Origin: Gelatoporia subvermispora B
Lineage: Eukaryota; Basidiomycota; Agaricomycetes; Polyporales; Gelatoporiaceae
Length of the DNA stretch: 13,920 nt
Direction of reading: 5' to 3'
NCBI GenBank assembly: GCA_000320605.2
Contig: KB445816.1
Span: 151,027 to 164,946 of the forward strand
Numbering within the stretch: the first letter of the stretch is position 1; the number at the start of each line of letters is the position of its first letter. Below are positions 1 through 9,056 of the stretch, one piece after another. Under the pieces are notes generated by a model that saw nothing but the letters and a program-made list of their open reading frames with translations, was not told the DNA's origin and did no database searches. The position numbers and the translations under genes are program-made.

Positions 1-1274
1 TTCTATTACCATCATATACTAATCCCGCCAAACCATATCTCACAATGAATGCGAATACGCTCCCCGCGACTGCCAGGTTGCCGTTAGCATCATTGCTCGA
101 CCGTCGAGTACAAATCCTTACCTGGGTGCAAATCAATGTCTTGGTTAGGCTCTCCTCTCTCATAGGTCCCAACCTGACGAGGAGGACGTTCAGTATAGTG
201 AGGTTCGTCGTCGCAGTAATGGCGCCCGTCTGCTCGTCCGTAGTCAGCTGGACGAGTCCGAGCGTTGCGAATACGCGCAGAATGAGAGTGGCGAATGCGG
301 ACGGCGGCTTCTCCTTGAACTCTGCCTTAGAAGGGTGCAGCAGGCTAGTCTCGCTATCCAACCTACCCGGCGGTGTTAGAATGCACAGTCATGTTCGCGA
401 GTACGGTGAGACGTACCTGGGCACGCGATGTCGCGGGCAAGGGACGAGTCGGAAGAGCTGCGGGCAGGAGAGTACAAAGTTGAAGATCTGTGGAAGGAAA
501 AATAGCAAGAGTGTCTTGGAGAAATGCGCTTGGATGCCAACGACGGCGAACGCCATGAAGTGTCGTAGACGCATTGAAGAACGTGGCGACCGTCCTCGGA
601 TTCAACATCAGGAGATGCAGCCACCCCGCATGTTCACCTCAGCTCCCAGACTCTCCCGTCCGCCTGGGCATTGCCATGAGCAGCGAGAGGAGGGACGAGA
701 GGTAGGCGGAGAGCTGACGGATGCGCCAGTGCGTGTACTGGGTAGGGCTGGAAGCCATCGGGCGCACCTGGTAGTGGGGGAACTCCTGAATCACTATGCC
801 GTGCCGCGCCCTCTCTGTGCGCCCCTCCTGGGTGACAAACGAGTCGGACAAGGCGAACGGATGAAGAGGATGAGCAAGAGGATGTAGATCGATGCGCAGG
901 CGAGCCCCAGACTTTCTGGACTGCTGAGGGTCAGCTAGACCTGCGAGACCGCACGCGCCAGAGTTGTACTACAACGGGACTCACATAGGATCTTTATACG
1001 TCTTCAGGAAATCCCTCCCATTCAGGTCGGCGTGGATGGCCGTAGGTCCTAGCGTAGGGGCGAGATAGAGCATGCCAAGCAGAGCGAATAATGAGAGACC
1101 GAGCGAGGCATAGAGTGTTGGCAGCGGAGCCACTGGAATAGGGTCAAGCGATGGTCGGATAAGAAGCCACGTAGCTACTAAGAGTAAGGAGAACAGGAGG
1201 GAGAGGTCGCGGGCGGAGTGTTGGCGCCATCTTCGCGCCCCGCAAGTCGACCAGTGACCTGTTGTCGGCGCCAC
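1..1274 (-). pseudogene. ALG7: ALG7-like UDP-GlcNAc:dolichyl-P GlcNAc-1-P transferase, core missing
   Basis: Remnant of the ER membrane enzyme that starts N-glycan assembly by moving GlcNAc-1-P from UDP-GlcNAc to dolichyl phosphate. Exon 1 (1274-985) has membrane segments and ends GRDFLKTYKDP; exon 2 (920-768) opens PESLGLACASIYILLLILFI and reaches VIQEFPHYQ; exon 3 starts at 713 (LSAYLSSLLSLLMAM). The text then breaks near 665. Recognisable sequence resumes near 570 ([14 protein letters not shown]...[23 protein letters not shown]), continues in 362-122 (LLHPSKAEF, VRLGPMREESLTKTL) and in 69-1 (VRYGLAGLVYDGN), and leaves the window. Introns 921-984, 714-767, 363-416 and 70-121 have good splice sites. 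The family middle, with the LGFLDDV Asp motif and the cytosolic catalytic loops, is absent (roughly 150-200 residues). Single-base frame losses occur near 859 (GG where GGG is needed) and at the acceptor at 69-70. Family assignment is firm; function is not expected as written. Confidence 0.85.
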
Positions 1275-2223
1275 AGATGGCCAAGTTACCAGGCGTTGTT
1301 GTAGAATATCTAGTCAACTGCGTTATGTACTTTTAGTTCAAGAGAACGAGGTGATACTCGACCATGATCCTGGGCCGGGGTCTTCAAGCGATTTCGCTGG
1401 TCGCAACTGGTGGCGCCTTGCTTGCCACTAATCAGTTCCCGCAGGCAGTATTACGAGTCGAGTTCAAATTGACTCTTGCTGAAATGCTGAGATGGCCAGG
1501 GAGATAAATCGCGCCAAACGATGCGACTCTCCTTCTGCATCAAGCCCATCAGTGAGCAAGTTCAAACCACTGCGAACAAATATTTGTGGCGGGGTCCTGA
1601 GCCGTTCCGAACCATAAAGAGGGAGCCTCGAACTCGACTATCGACGTTGTGTACAAAAGAATATAGAAGGGCTTTTCGTAACATATGTGCGCCCCCGGCC
1701 ATCGTGAACAGAAGGGTTCCCTGCGGGGCTATCGCGGTGTTGTGAATCCCCTTTGGAAAAGTGGGGCACGAATCGCTGATGGCAGGGCGCCTAATGTTCA
1801 ACGGGAGTTGCGCCGCGCAACAATTCTTTCTACAAACCCTCGGAATGGACGCCACCCCTCTGTTGTGATCCACCCTTCATATACGCTCTGCTTGGTCTAT
1901 GGTTCTCAAAATGTCGATGACTTGCGCGGACATACCTTGTGCGGCGCTCGAGACCTAGCAATCCGCCGACTCGGCCTTGTTCGACGCGTGGATCCTCACG
2001 TACGTTTCTCTCTCTGTTGTATATCCTGGCCATAGCGAGGTTGCCCATCTCTCGGCGTCTCGGATCGAAAGGTCCTGCTGCCGCAGCGAATCTCTGGGGG
2101 TTTTGAACGCTCCTCAGTCTTGAACGGTGCCGAGCCGAGCCCGAAGAGCAGTGGGAAGGGCATGTCCGGGAGGCCGTCGTCGTACTCCTCCTTGGTAGGA
2201 TCTCCAGGCAAAGGGACCACAAA
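1275..2223. other. Gene-poor stretch
   Basis: No protein I can recognise. It should hold the promoter of the ALG7-like gene at its left end. On the minus strand, 1996-2277 stays open with a protein-like segment (HFVVPLPGDPTKEEYDDG, then LPDMPFPLLFGLGS) and meets a plausible donor (GTACGT, reading minus) near 2000. This may be one exon of an unrecognised gene, but no start, partner exon or family is visible, so I do not call a gene. No repeat, tRNA or transposon signature was seen. Confidence 0.4.
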
Positions 2224-2985
2224 GTGCTCTCCGCATCCGATGATTCCCCCGGTCACCCGGGCCCGCGATTCGTGCACGAAGGCCTATCCGGACTTCCGGA
2301 CTTTCCGCGGTTTCCGGCAACCTCGGAAGCAATTCAAGCTTATAAGCTACTCGAGGGGACTCGAGCTGGACGCTATCCTGTACGCACCGCTATCAGAACG
2401 AGTCTCGCTCGCGTCATTACTGATGCAACGAACCACCGGCAAGACGTTGCAGGCCAGGACATTGTGGAGCAGGACTCGATGATTGAGCAAAAGATCCTCG
2501 CTGCACACACATGCGACCCCATATCCGTTCGCAAACGTGACAGCAACGGATTCTCAGCCCTCCATCTCGCCGCTGGTCTCTATGATCTACGCACTGTCAA
2601 TGCTCTCCTTGCTCTCCCTCGCGACGCTGGATTGTGCGATGACTTGCAGGCACGCGACAATGCTGACGGGTTGACCCCGCTCAAGGTGTGCGAGCATGAG
2701 ATGTGAAGTGCGCGTGAGTACATCAGCACGCTCAGCTCGAACACGACGCAGTCGCATGCGTACTCGGCCGTTGGGGCGAACGGCAAGGTCGGTCAGCGCC
2801 CGCGCTCGTCGCATCGCACCCCCCCCCGCCGCGCCCCGCTCCCTCTGCGGCTCTCCCTCCCACCCCAACCTCCAGCTCTCCCATCACCTCCGCGCCGCTC
2901 GACGAACCCCCCCCCCCCCCGCCCGCCGCTCCTATCACGCCTCCGCCACACACGATATCCTCCCGCGAGTCGCTCGCACACGTCG
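2224..2985 (+). pseudogene. Ankyrin-repeat protein fragment with in-frame stop
   Basis: An open frame runs up to 2703. It contains a helical N-terminal part (EAIQAYKLLEGTRAGRYPVR, SLARVITDATNHRQDVAGQD) followed by one clear ankyrin unit, RDSNGFSALHLAAGLYDLRT, then VNALLALP, and the start of the next, NADGLTPLKVCEHEM. Ankyrin repeats are protein-binding modules, and the cellular role here is unknown. At 2704-2706 an in-frame TGA interrupts the frame. The same frame stays open behind it (SAREYISTLSSNTTQSHAYS) and then degenerates into Pro/Ser-rich text across two C runs (2819-2827 and 2907-2920). The real start is uncertain: there is no ATG, only GTG at 2224, so an upstream exon is probably missing or unseen. 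It could be a small ankyrin gene with a sequencing error at the TGA, or a relict. The ankyrin call is solid; the ends are not. Confidence 0.6.
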
Positions 2986-3145
2986 ATGACACGAACGTCT
3001 AATGTGTTACGATCCGCAAGACGTGGTCAATCTGACTACGAAGCCTATCAACGGCGCGATCTTCGGATTCAACCCATCCCCCGCCCGCCCGCCCCGACGT
3101 CTTCGTGCGTCCCCCGTTCCTCGTTATGGCGCCGCGCTGCTGACG
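2786..3145 (+). promoter_or_regulatory. Pyrimidine-rich upstream region of the cyclophilin gene
   Basis: From about 2810 to 2980 the plus strand is strongly C/T-rich, with a C9 run (2819-2827) and a C14 run (2907-2920). The tract lies just ahead of the cyclophilin ATG at 3146. CT-rich stretches near transcription starts are common in fungal genes, so a promoter or 5' UTR role is a reasonable inference. No TATA box is evident. The frames crossing it are Pro/Ser/Arg-rich in any phase, so coding cannot be claimed or fully excluded (one phase reads [19 protein letters not shown] before a stop). Confidence 0.35.
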
Positions 3146-3676
3146 ATGACGGCGGCGGCGGCGGTGCAGTTCGACGTGGAGATCGAGGACGAGCCCGCCG
3201 GCCGCATCGTCTTCCGCCTCTTCGACGCAGACTGCCCCGCGACCGCCCGCAACTTCCGCGAGCTCGCCATCGGCGCGCACGGCTTTGGCTACGCCGGCAC
3301 GCTCTTCCACCGCGTCGTCCCCGGCGTGTGTCCCCTCGTCGTCGTCCTCTCATGCATGAGCGCTGATCAGTGCGTGCGCAGTTCATGATACAGGGCGGGA
3401 ACATCCCCGACGCCGCCGGCCACGGCGGCGACGGCGCGGGCGGCCGCTCCGCCTTTGGCAAGCCCTTTGGAGGTGCGTGCGCGCGCTGACACGGCCCAAG
3501 ACGAGAGCTTCCGCCACAAGCACGACAGGCCCGGCATGCTCTCCATGGCGAACCGCGGCCCGAACACGAACACGTCCCAGGTGCGTCTATCGAGATTCGA
3601 ACGTGCCTGTCCGATAAGCTGACGATCTCAGCAGCGAATCCGGAGGATTGAGTATGTGGAGGAAGGTCGGGCCTGA
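3146..3676 (+). pseudogene. Cyclophilin-type peptidyl-prolyl isomerase, C-terminal half missing
   Basis: Cyclophilins isomerise Xaa-Pro bonds during protein folding. Exon 1 (3146-3325) gives 60 codons with [26 protein letters not shown] and [15 protein letters not shown]. Exon 2 (3382-3472) gives FMIQGGNIP, keeping the FHR..P.FM.QGG motif with the catalytic Arg. Exon 3 (3501-3580) gives DRPGMLSMANRGPNTNTSQ. Intron 1 is 3326-3381 (56 bp). Intron 2 would be only 28 bp (3473-3500), far below the fungal norm. After Gln117 a further intron (3581-3631 or -3634) leads into RIRRIEYVEEGRA and a stop at 3674-3676. The expected FF.T....WLDGKHVVFG core, with the Trp of the cyclosporin pocket, is nowhere downstream. 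The start is the first ATG of the open frame. The family call is firm; as written the product would be about 131 residues with an incomplete barrel. Confidence 0.85.
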
Positions 3677-3839
3677 TGCGTTTGCAAGCCTAGTGTGACA
3701 ACAGATACATAAAGGCATACAAAGATGAGTCTGTGGATGGTCTGCGAGTTTCGGTCAAATGTAGTGTCTAGCAAGCGGATAATGGCAACGTGGGCCCCAT
3801 AATAAAGGGTGCATAACTGCGAGCGAGGGTATAGCAACC

Positions 3840-4131
3840 TTAATGGACATCTGCATCTTTGTAACCCCACTTGACTGTGCGGGTGACGCCGTCTTGCCAG
3901 TCTTCTACTCGGCGGCGGGAGAGAACAGAGAACGTTGACCAGTCAGTGCCGCCAAAGCCCTGCGCATCAGAGTGGATGACAGCATCCAGGACGACAGGAT
4001 ACCTAATAGAAGATAAGGTCAGCCCACTGTCCAAGAAACACGCGCTCGATGACGTGGAACATACCATCGCCCGTATATTTGTGCAGTCTGCAGCTCGTGG
4101 GCCCGGCACAACACTATGCCCATCACGACGC
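3840..4131 (-). pseudogene. C-terminal exons of an O-fucosyltransferase-like protein
   Basis: Two joined exons survive on the minus strand. The first ends ELQTAQIYGRW at 4065. After an intron at 4003-4064 (donor GTATGT, branch GGGCTGACC, acceptor TATTAG) the last exon, 4002-3840, reads YPVVLDAVIHSDAQGFGGTD, then WSTFSVLSRRRVEDWQDGVT, RTVKWGYKDADVH and a TAA stop. The GTD-S-S pattern followed by RRV-DW and a KWG...DxH ending resembles the tail of a basidiomycete family related to GDP-fucose protein O-fucosyltransferases. This is from memory of the family and is uncertain. The body of such an enzyme (several hundred residues) is missing: the upstream exon runs straight into the stop codon of the Sfp1-like gene at 4132-4134, leaving no room for a start or promoter. 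Read as a relict tail rather than a working gene. Confidence 0.55.
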
Positions 4132-6039
4132 CTATTGGGTCATGGGCATCATGTACGGGGGCATCTGCATCTGCTGGGACTGCTGTTGCTGCTGGATCGC
4201 GTGCTGGTACGGCGGGGGGACCATCGCCGCGGCCTGGTACGACGGAAGCGCGGGCGCGGGGGCAACGGCCGTCAGAGCGTACACGCCGCCCTGAGTGCCA
4301 GCGAGCGGGGACGACGTCGCGGGCGCATTCGTCTGCGCGGGGTGGGCGGGGGTGTTGTGGCGCGAGTTCTGGTGCGACTTGGTGTGCTGGAGGCACTCGC
4401 GCTGGCCGCTCGCGAGGAGCGCGAGGCCGATCGCGCCGTGGTCGCCCGAGTGCTGGTAGTGGTACCGCAGCCCGTTCATGTTCTTGTACCGCCGCTGGCA
4501 GTCGCCGACGCCGCACGCGTACGGGCGCAGCCGGCGCTCGGCCTCCTTCTCCACCTCGTGGAGCTCCGCGTCTGAGATCGGCTCATCGACGTCCTTGCCG
4601 TTCCGCTTGCTCGCGATGATCTGCTGCAGCTGCTCGAGGTCCTTCGGCAGCGCGAAGTTGCACGAGCCGCGCGTCATGTGATACTTGAGGCCGTTCACCT
4701 GCTTGTACGACTTGTTGCACTTCGGCGTGGGACACTTGAACGGTTTCGAGAGCAGCAGCGACGAGGCGGGTCGCGAGAGCGTTGTCAACGCACACGGGGT
4801 CTGTGACGCGGCGTTTGAGGATGCGGATGACGACGCCTGGGAGGAATAGCCAGCGGCAGCGACATTGCGGAAGACCGTCTGGCCCGGCGCGGGAGAGGCT
4901 ACGCGAGACGACGAGGGGGTGCTGTCGGGGGTCGTCGCGTTGCTGTTCAGGAGTGCTGGAGGGACACAAGCGGAGCGATGCGTGTAGGTGCTACTTGGGT
5001 CGGTCGAGCCTCCCTCCTCCGGCGAGGGTGCGGATGAGACGGGGGTAGAGGGGACAGTGCCCGGCATGAGGGCGGAGTAGTCCGAGTAACCCGCGTAAGC
5101 GTTCAACGCCTCCTCAGCCCGCATCGGGATATTGCCATGGGACGCGCGAGATGCGGTGGGGAAGCCGACGTAAAGCGCGGAGTGTCCAGAGCGTGACGGT
5201 AGGACAGTCGTCGTCTCGAACGCGGAGATGGGCGCGGGACCGGGGCAAGAGCATGTGGACGCAGGTGCGGAGTTAGGGTACATGAAGCCATAAGAGGAGA
5301 GCGGAGTCGAGACGGGGGTGTCGAGGGGCGACGGCGCACATGACGAGGGCGCGCTTGTCCTATCGACATCAAGGTCCATGTCGTCCGGATCAAATGAACC
5401 TTGGTATGTAGGCGCCGCATGCACGCTCGGGTCTGGGAAGTACGAGCTTGCTTGGGAGGCAGTTGCAGGTGCGGATTGGGGCACCGGCACCTGCGGCGCA
5501 TATGGGTCGACAACGACGACATGACACTCCTCGAAATGGTCCACAAGTGCGTGCAAGTCCGTGAGATTCTGGCCGCAGCACGTGTAGTCGCGACACTGGA
5601 TTCGGAGTGTCAGATATCATGAGACTGCGGAGCGGAGGGACCGAGAGTGACTCACCAGCTCATTCTGCCTATCAAACACGCTGAGCGCATTCGTAATTGA
5701 ACCACGATCGCTCTCTACTGAAGACGACAGCTTGCCCAACTTGAAGTTGTCGGTGCTACAAAAGCGATGCGTTTACGTTAGCGGGTGATCTCGATGGGTA
5801 CGATCGTCGCCATATGCATATACTCACTCGAACGGACCGAGAAATTGCCCCTGGGACATGCTTGAGTAGAAACGGGTGCCGAAGGAGCCCGCTCGGAAGG
5901 ACAGTGGAGAGCCGATGAAATGGCGGGTGTAAGAGCCAGGGTTGAAGGAGCCATTCTGGCCAGTGAAGGAGCCAGAGCCCATGGCGAAGTCGTTAGACTG
6001 GGAGGTCGAAGGGAGTGCGATGGGTTGAGCGGTCGCCAT
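4132..6039 (-). CDS. SFP1: Sfp1-like C2H2 zinc-finger transcription factor
   Basis: Complete three-exon gene: 6039-5828, 5755-5656 and 5595-4132, with introns of 72 bp (5756-5827) and 60 bp (5596-5655), both GTGAGT...AG. The phases join exactly and give 591 aa. Start ATG is at 6039. The N-terminus (MATAQPIALPSTSQSNDFAM) is Ser/Gly-rich. A first finger spans about 105-129 (CRDYTCCG...H124, H129) and is created by the second splice. A long Ser/Pro/Ala-rich linker follows. Finger 2 (KPFKCPTPKCNKSYKQVNGL, C392, C397, H410) and finger 3 (C465, C470, H483, H486) are separated by an acidic spacer, the split-finger layout of Sfp1. In yeast Sfp1 drives ribosome biogenesis and cell-size genes under TOR control; a growth-regulator role in the nucleus is inferred. 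A Gln run sits near the C-terminus. This is the only multi-exon gene in the window without a visible defect. Confidence 0.9.
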
Positions 6040-6299
6040 CGGGTCCGCGATGTGGGGGATTAGGTGGTTGATTTTGGTGGTGGACCCACCGACTGCCGTT
6101 TACCTCTATTTGCTCATGCTTGCTTTATTCGCACAGAAGCGAAATCAAATCAGCTGCGCGCGGCTCGGCCAGACGGACGCCCACTCACATTGCAGATCCC
6201 CTATCATCACGGACACACAATCGCCACCACAATCAGCGTCACGATCACAGTCACGTCGCAAAATCAGCACTTTGTGCAGCTGCGAACGCGAAACGCGAT

Positions 6300-7865
6300 T
6301 CGGCCGGGTGATGTCCAGGGTGTAAACCCACCACTCGTCCTCCGTCGCGTTGCCGTACTGGTAATCGGCCGTGAAGGGCGCAAACTGGGCTGACTGCGAG
6401 ACGACCTGGCCCAAAGTTGTACTTTGAGCGCGACGCGTCCGAGTGCAGCGCGGCGGCGGGACCCGAGCCGTTCTGGAAAGTCTGGTTGGGGAACATGCCT
6501 ACGTCGCAGGCGCCATAGCTGACAGACAGGCACAGGCAGACCGCCAACAGTCAGCGTAGGCAACGTGCGAATGCGCCTCAGGCACTCACGAGTACGGCCA
6601 TGTCCCGTCTGTCGTTGCGGCGTATCCTGGACGGTCGAGGTTGCCCATCGTTCATGCACCTGGCCACCGCACATCGCAGAGTCGTCCGCGCGTCAGCGTG
6701 TGCAGATTCAGACTATCTGTGCGCGTGCAGGCGTACCTGGTGTTCGAAGTCGGGCCCGGAAGTGTGATGGAGACCTCAATGTAACCGCTGGTGAAGCAAA
6801 ACTTGTTCCAGCTCTGGAGCATTCCGCTCTTGTACTGCAGCCCGTGGTTCGTGGACGGGTCCGCGACCTGGTCCATGCGGATCTGGAGGCTGCCGTTGGC
6901 GGTAGTGATCTGCGAGGGGTCGTCCCACTCCAGGTCCTGCGTTGTCCCGTACCAGATGTTGAGCGCCTCCCAGAAGGGGTCGTCCCCAGGCCAGAATGTC
7001 CGTGCGTCCGTCTCAAACTCGTCGGAAAAGACGAGCTCATACTGCTCGTTGTCCCATCCGGTGCGCTGTTTTGCGGACTCCGGCGTCTTTACGTCGATGA
7101 GCTGTGGTATTTGGAATCTGCGGGATATGAGGGGTACTGCAGGGTGGAAGGAGGAGGTACTCACGGCGCAGCTCTGCTATTGCTGGTCACAAGGGGGCCG
7201 TTGTTAACGATGGCGAGGTTCCAGGTGTTATTGCGCCCGAAGTCGACGACTGGGTACGCCACGAACAGCGCGAGCAGAATCGAGACGAGCAATGCGAGCA
7301 CGCCAATGTTGAGGATCCCGCGCCAGGACCAGAAGCGGCCTCGCGAGTCGGGGTACTCAGGGAGGTACAGTTCGTCGTCGTCGTCGGGGCCCTCCTTGGT
7401 GTCGAGGTCGGGATCGTACACATACGGACGAACCCGCGCTGGATCGGCACCAACGCCGGAGGGGTACTTTGAGTCGGAAGAGAGCAAAAATACCGAGTCG
7501 GCAGAGGACGAGGCGACCGAGTCGCGGTTGTTGAGCGGAGGCAGCGGGGCGAGCTGGTCCGGTAGAGCAGCATCGAGCCGCGCGGGCCGCTCGTTTGTTG
7601 TGCTGCGAGGGCTTGCGATTCCTCCGACACAATGCGGTTGAACTGGGTACTGCCGCGAGAGGCTGGCCGTGAGCGAAGGACATGGGTCGAGGTGTTCGAG
7701 TTGAGCGGGGACGGGACAAAGTTGCTGGCCGAAAAGGAGCGGGAGGTCTTTGGCGAGAGCGTCGAGTCGTTTGCGCCGGCGGGGAGGAGGGGCTGGTCGA
7801 CGGTGGGCGTCGGGGCGTTAATCTCCCAGCGGGTTTGCGTAGCCTTTTGAACTCCGAAGTGGCAT
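6300..7865 (-). pseudogene. KRE6: KRE6/SKN1-like GH16 glucan synthesis protein, decayed
   Basis: Type II membrane protein family of the secretory pathway required for cell-wall beta-1,6-glucan. ATG at 7865 starts MPLRSSKGYANPLGD. A cytosolic Ser-rich tail follows (SEESQALAAQQ, GPRGSMLLYR), then SSDSKYPSG, a membrane span near 7320-7230 (ILNIGVLALLVSILLALFVA) and the GH16 lectin-like fold: LVFSDEF, PGDDPFWEALNIWYG, LEWDDPSQ, SGMLQSWNKFCFTSGYIEV, WPGA, MGNLDRPGYAATTDGTWPYS, CDVG, GPAAALHSDASRSKYN. Introns: 7118-7164 and 6519-6589. Defects: one-base frame losses near 7820 and 7553, a damaged exon start near 6670, TGA at 6652-6654 where the family has Trp (WPGAW), and a jump at about 6420 from SKYN directly to GQVVSQSAQFAPF. 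That jump removes the LSACTCPG and catalytic EIDIxE segment. Homology ends after DITRPN near 6300, so the C-terminal domain is gone too. Family call firm; not functional as written. Confidence 0.85.
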
Positions 7866-8300
7866 GTCGCGCACACGAAAACTCAAGTCACAACTCAGCA
7901 GGCATTTTTAATCTCCGCCGACTCGTGTCGGGAACAGAATAAAACGATAAAACGAGATTACATAAGCTGACTACGCCGGGTCCTGCCGCACTCGTTACAT
8001 AAGTGTTATATCTATATGCGGCAGGGCGCTGGATGACATGGTTTGCTGATGATGAATGTCTTCAATGTCGCTCAGGGCATAGTCCTCATTTAATCCAAAT
8101 ACAGCTAGCGCAGTGTGGAAAATTTGCAGTGTGCTGGAAGTTTCCCATTCATCGCTAGCTTTAGCACAAAACGTAATAATGGTTTTGTAATATGTCCCTG
8201 CAAGGGGCAATAGCAAGCGAAGATTCATAACATCTATGTAACAGTCGCTGAGCGGACATAGCAAATCTACTGCCCCTCCACGCGTATTGCTGACCGCACA
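7866..8300. other. Intergenic region between divergent genes
   Basis: This 435-bp stretch lies between the 5' ends of the KRE6-like gene (minus) and the orphan gene (plus), so it should hold both promoters. It is visibly more A/T-rich than the flanking genes, especially 7900-7960 and 8040-8260. I see no clear TATA or CCAAT box in the usual place, no tRNA and no repeat. Short open frames here have no protein-like features. Confidence 0.4.
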
Positions 8301-9056
8301 ATGTCAGCTGTAGAAACAGAGATCCTGGATGCTTTTCCGCACCCACCTGAGGTCAGAAGCGCTTCTACCTCTTCCCTCGCCAAATCCACTCCTTCGGCAC
8401 ATGCACAGTATATTGATGAAAAACAACCACAATCATCCGCAGTGGAGCTCGCCGGCGACTCTTCCTTCCGATGCCTACATGTCACCCGTATAGCAAAAGG
8501 CGTCTTCCCAAATCCATCTTCTTACGCCTTGGCAATCCCTGTGAAACCCCGCCCAGGCATTGGACAACGGGTGCGACTTTATCTGGCCCCAAACGGGGAG
8601 TTCACGGGCATGCAAGGCACTATTCAATACCTGCGAGCAACAGAGCCGGATTACCTGGAATACTGGGTAGTACGAGAGAGCTCGAGGTCAACAGGGCCAC
8701 TCACAGAAGAGCAGGACCACGCGATGGGATGCAGACTCCATATTCCCATCCCGCACACCAAGACGTCCTTATTTACCATGATTTCATCCTTCATTCTTTA
8801 CTTCAGCCGCATCGTAAACACCATTGAAACACTCCCACCATCCCGCCTCTCTGACAGAGGGATTGAGCTCGACACATTTGCGCTGCCGGGAAAGGCGTAC
8901 CGTCATTACATTCCCGAGGATCCGACGGCAGACCCCACTGAACGCGACATTCAAGCTGCGAATGCAGTCGACGAACGTTTGCGCCACGTGCAGACATTAA
9001 TCCGAGAACCAGTCCGCAGCGCCAAACGGAAAGGAAAGGAGCGCGCAAGAGAGTGA
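8301..9056 (+). CDS. Orphan intronless protein, 251 aa
   Basis: An uninterrupted 251-codon frame with an ATG in good context (CACAATGTC) and a TGA at 9054-9056. I do not recognise the family. The N-terminal 50 residues are Ser/Glu-rich and look disordered. A middle part (GIGQRVRLYLAPNGEFTGMQ, then GTIQYLRATEPDYLEYWVV) could be a small beta domain. About residues 155-172 are hydrophobic (SLFTMISSFILYFSRIVN), possibly a buried helix rather than a clear membrane span. The end is rich in charge and carries a nuclear-signal-like KRKGKER tail. No signal peptide is visible. It has no introns, unlike its neighbours, and its codons use more A/T, with softer wobble positions than the GC-rich genes around it. 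It is coding by length and lack of defects; function unknown. A lineage-specific or acquired gene is possible. Confidence 0.65.
   Translation: MSAVETEILDAFPHPPEVRSASTSSLAKSTPSAHAQYIDEKQPQSSAVELAGDSSFRCLHVTRIAKGVFPNPSSYALAIPVKPRPGIGQRVRLYLAPNGEFTGMQGTIQYLRATEPDYLEYWVVRESSRSTGPLTEEQDHAMGCRLHIPIPHTKTSLFTMISSFILYFSRIVNTIETLPPSRLSDRGIELDTFALPGKAYRHYIPEDPTADPTERDIQAANAVDERLRHVQTLIREPVRSAKRKGKERARE

Noticed and set aside
45..887. 280-codon plus-strand frame
   Set aside because: Arg/Cys-rich with no motif; it is the opposite-strand shadow of the ALG7 remnant, whose exons, splice sites and family motifs lie on the minus strand.
1440..1480. Possible tRNA T-arm (GTTCAAA within a short stem)
   Set aside because: The loop is shifted against the tRNA consensus and no anticodon, D-arm or acceptor stem surrounds it.
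2732..2992. Gly-rich minus-strand protein
   Set aside because: Gly runs come only from the poly-C tracts read in reverse; no other coding signal.
3871..4619. Long plus-strand frames opposite the zinc-finger gene
   Set aside because: Ala/Arg/Val-rich shadows of GC-rich coding sequence; the minus strand carries clear C2H2 fingers.
6565..7641. 358-codon plus-strand frame
   Set aside because: Shadow of the KRE6-like gene. Despite its length it has no domain, while the minus strand matches a known family in several exons.
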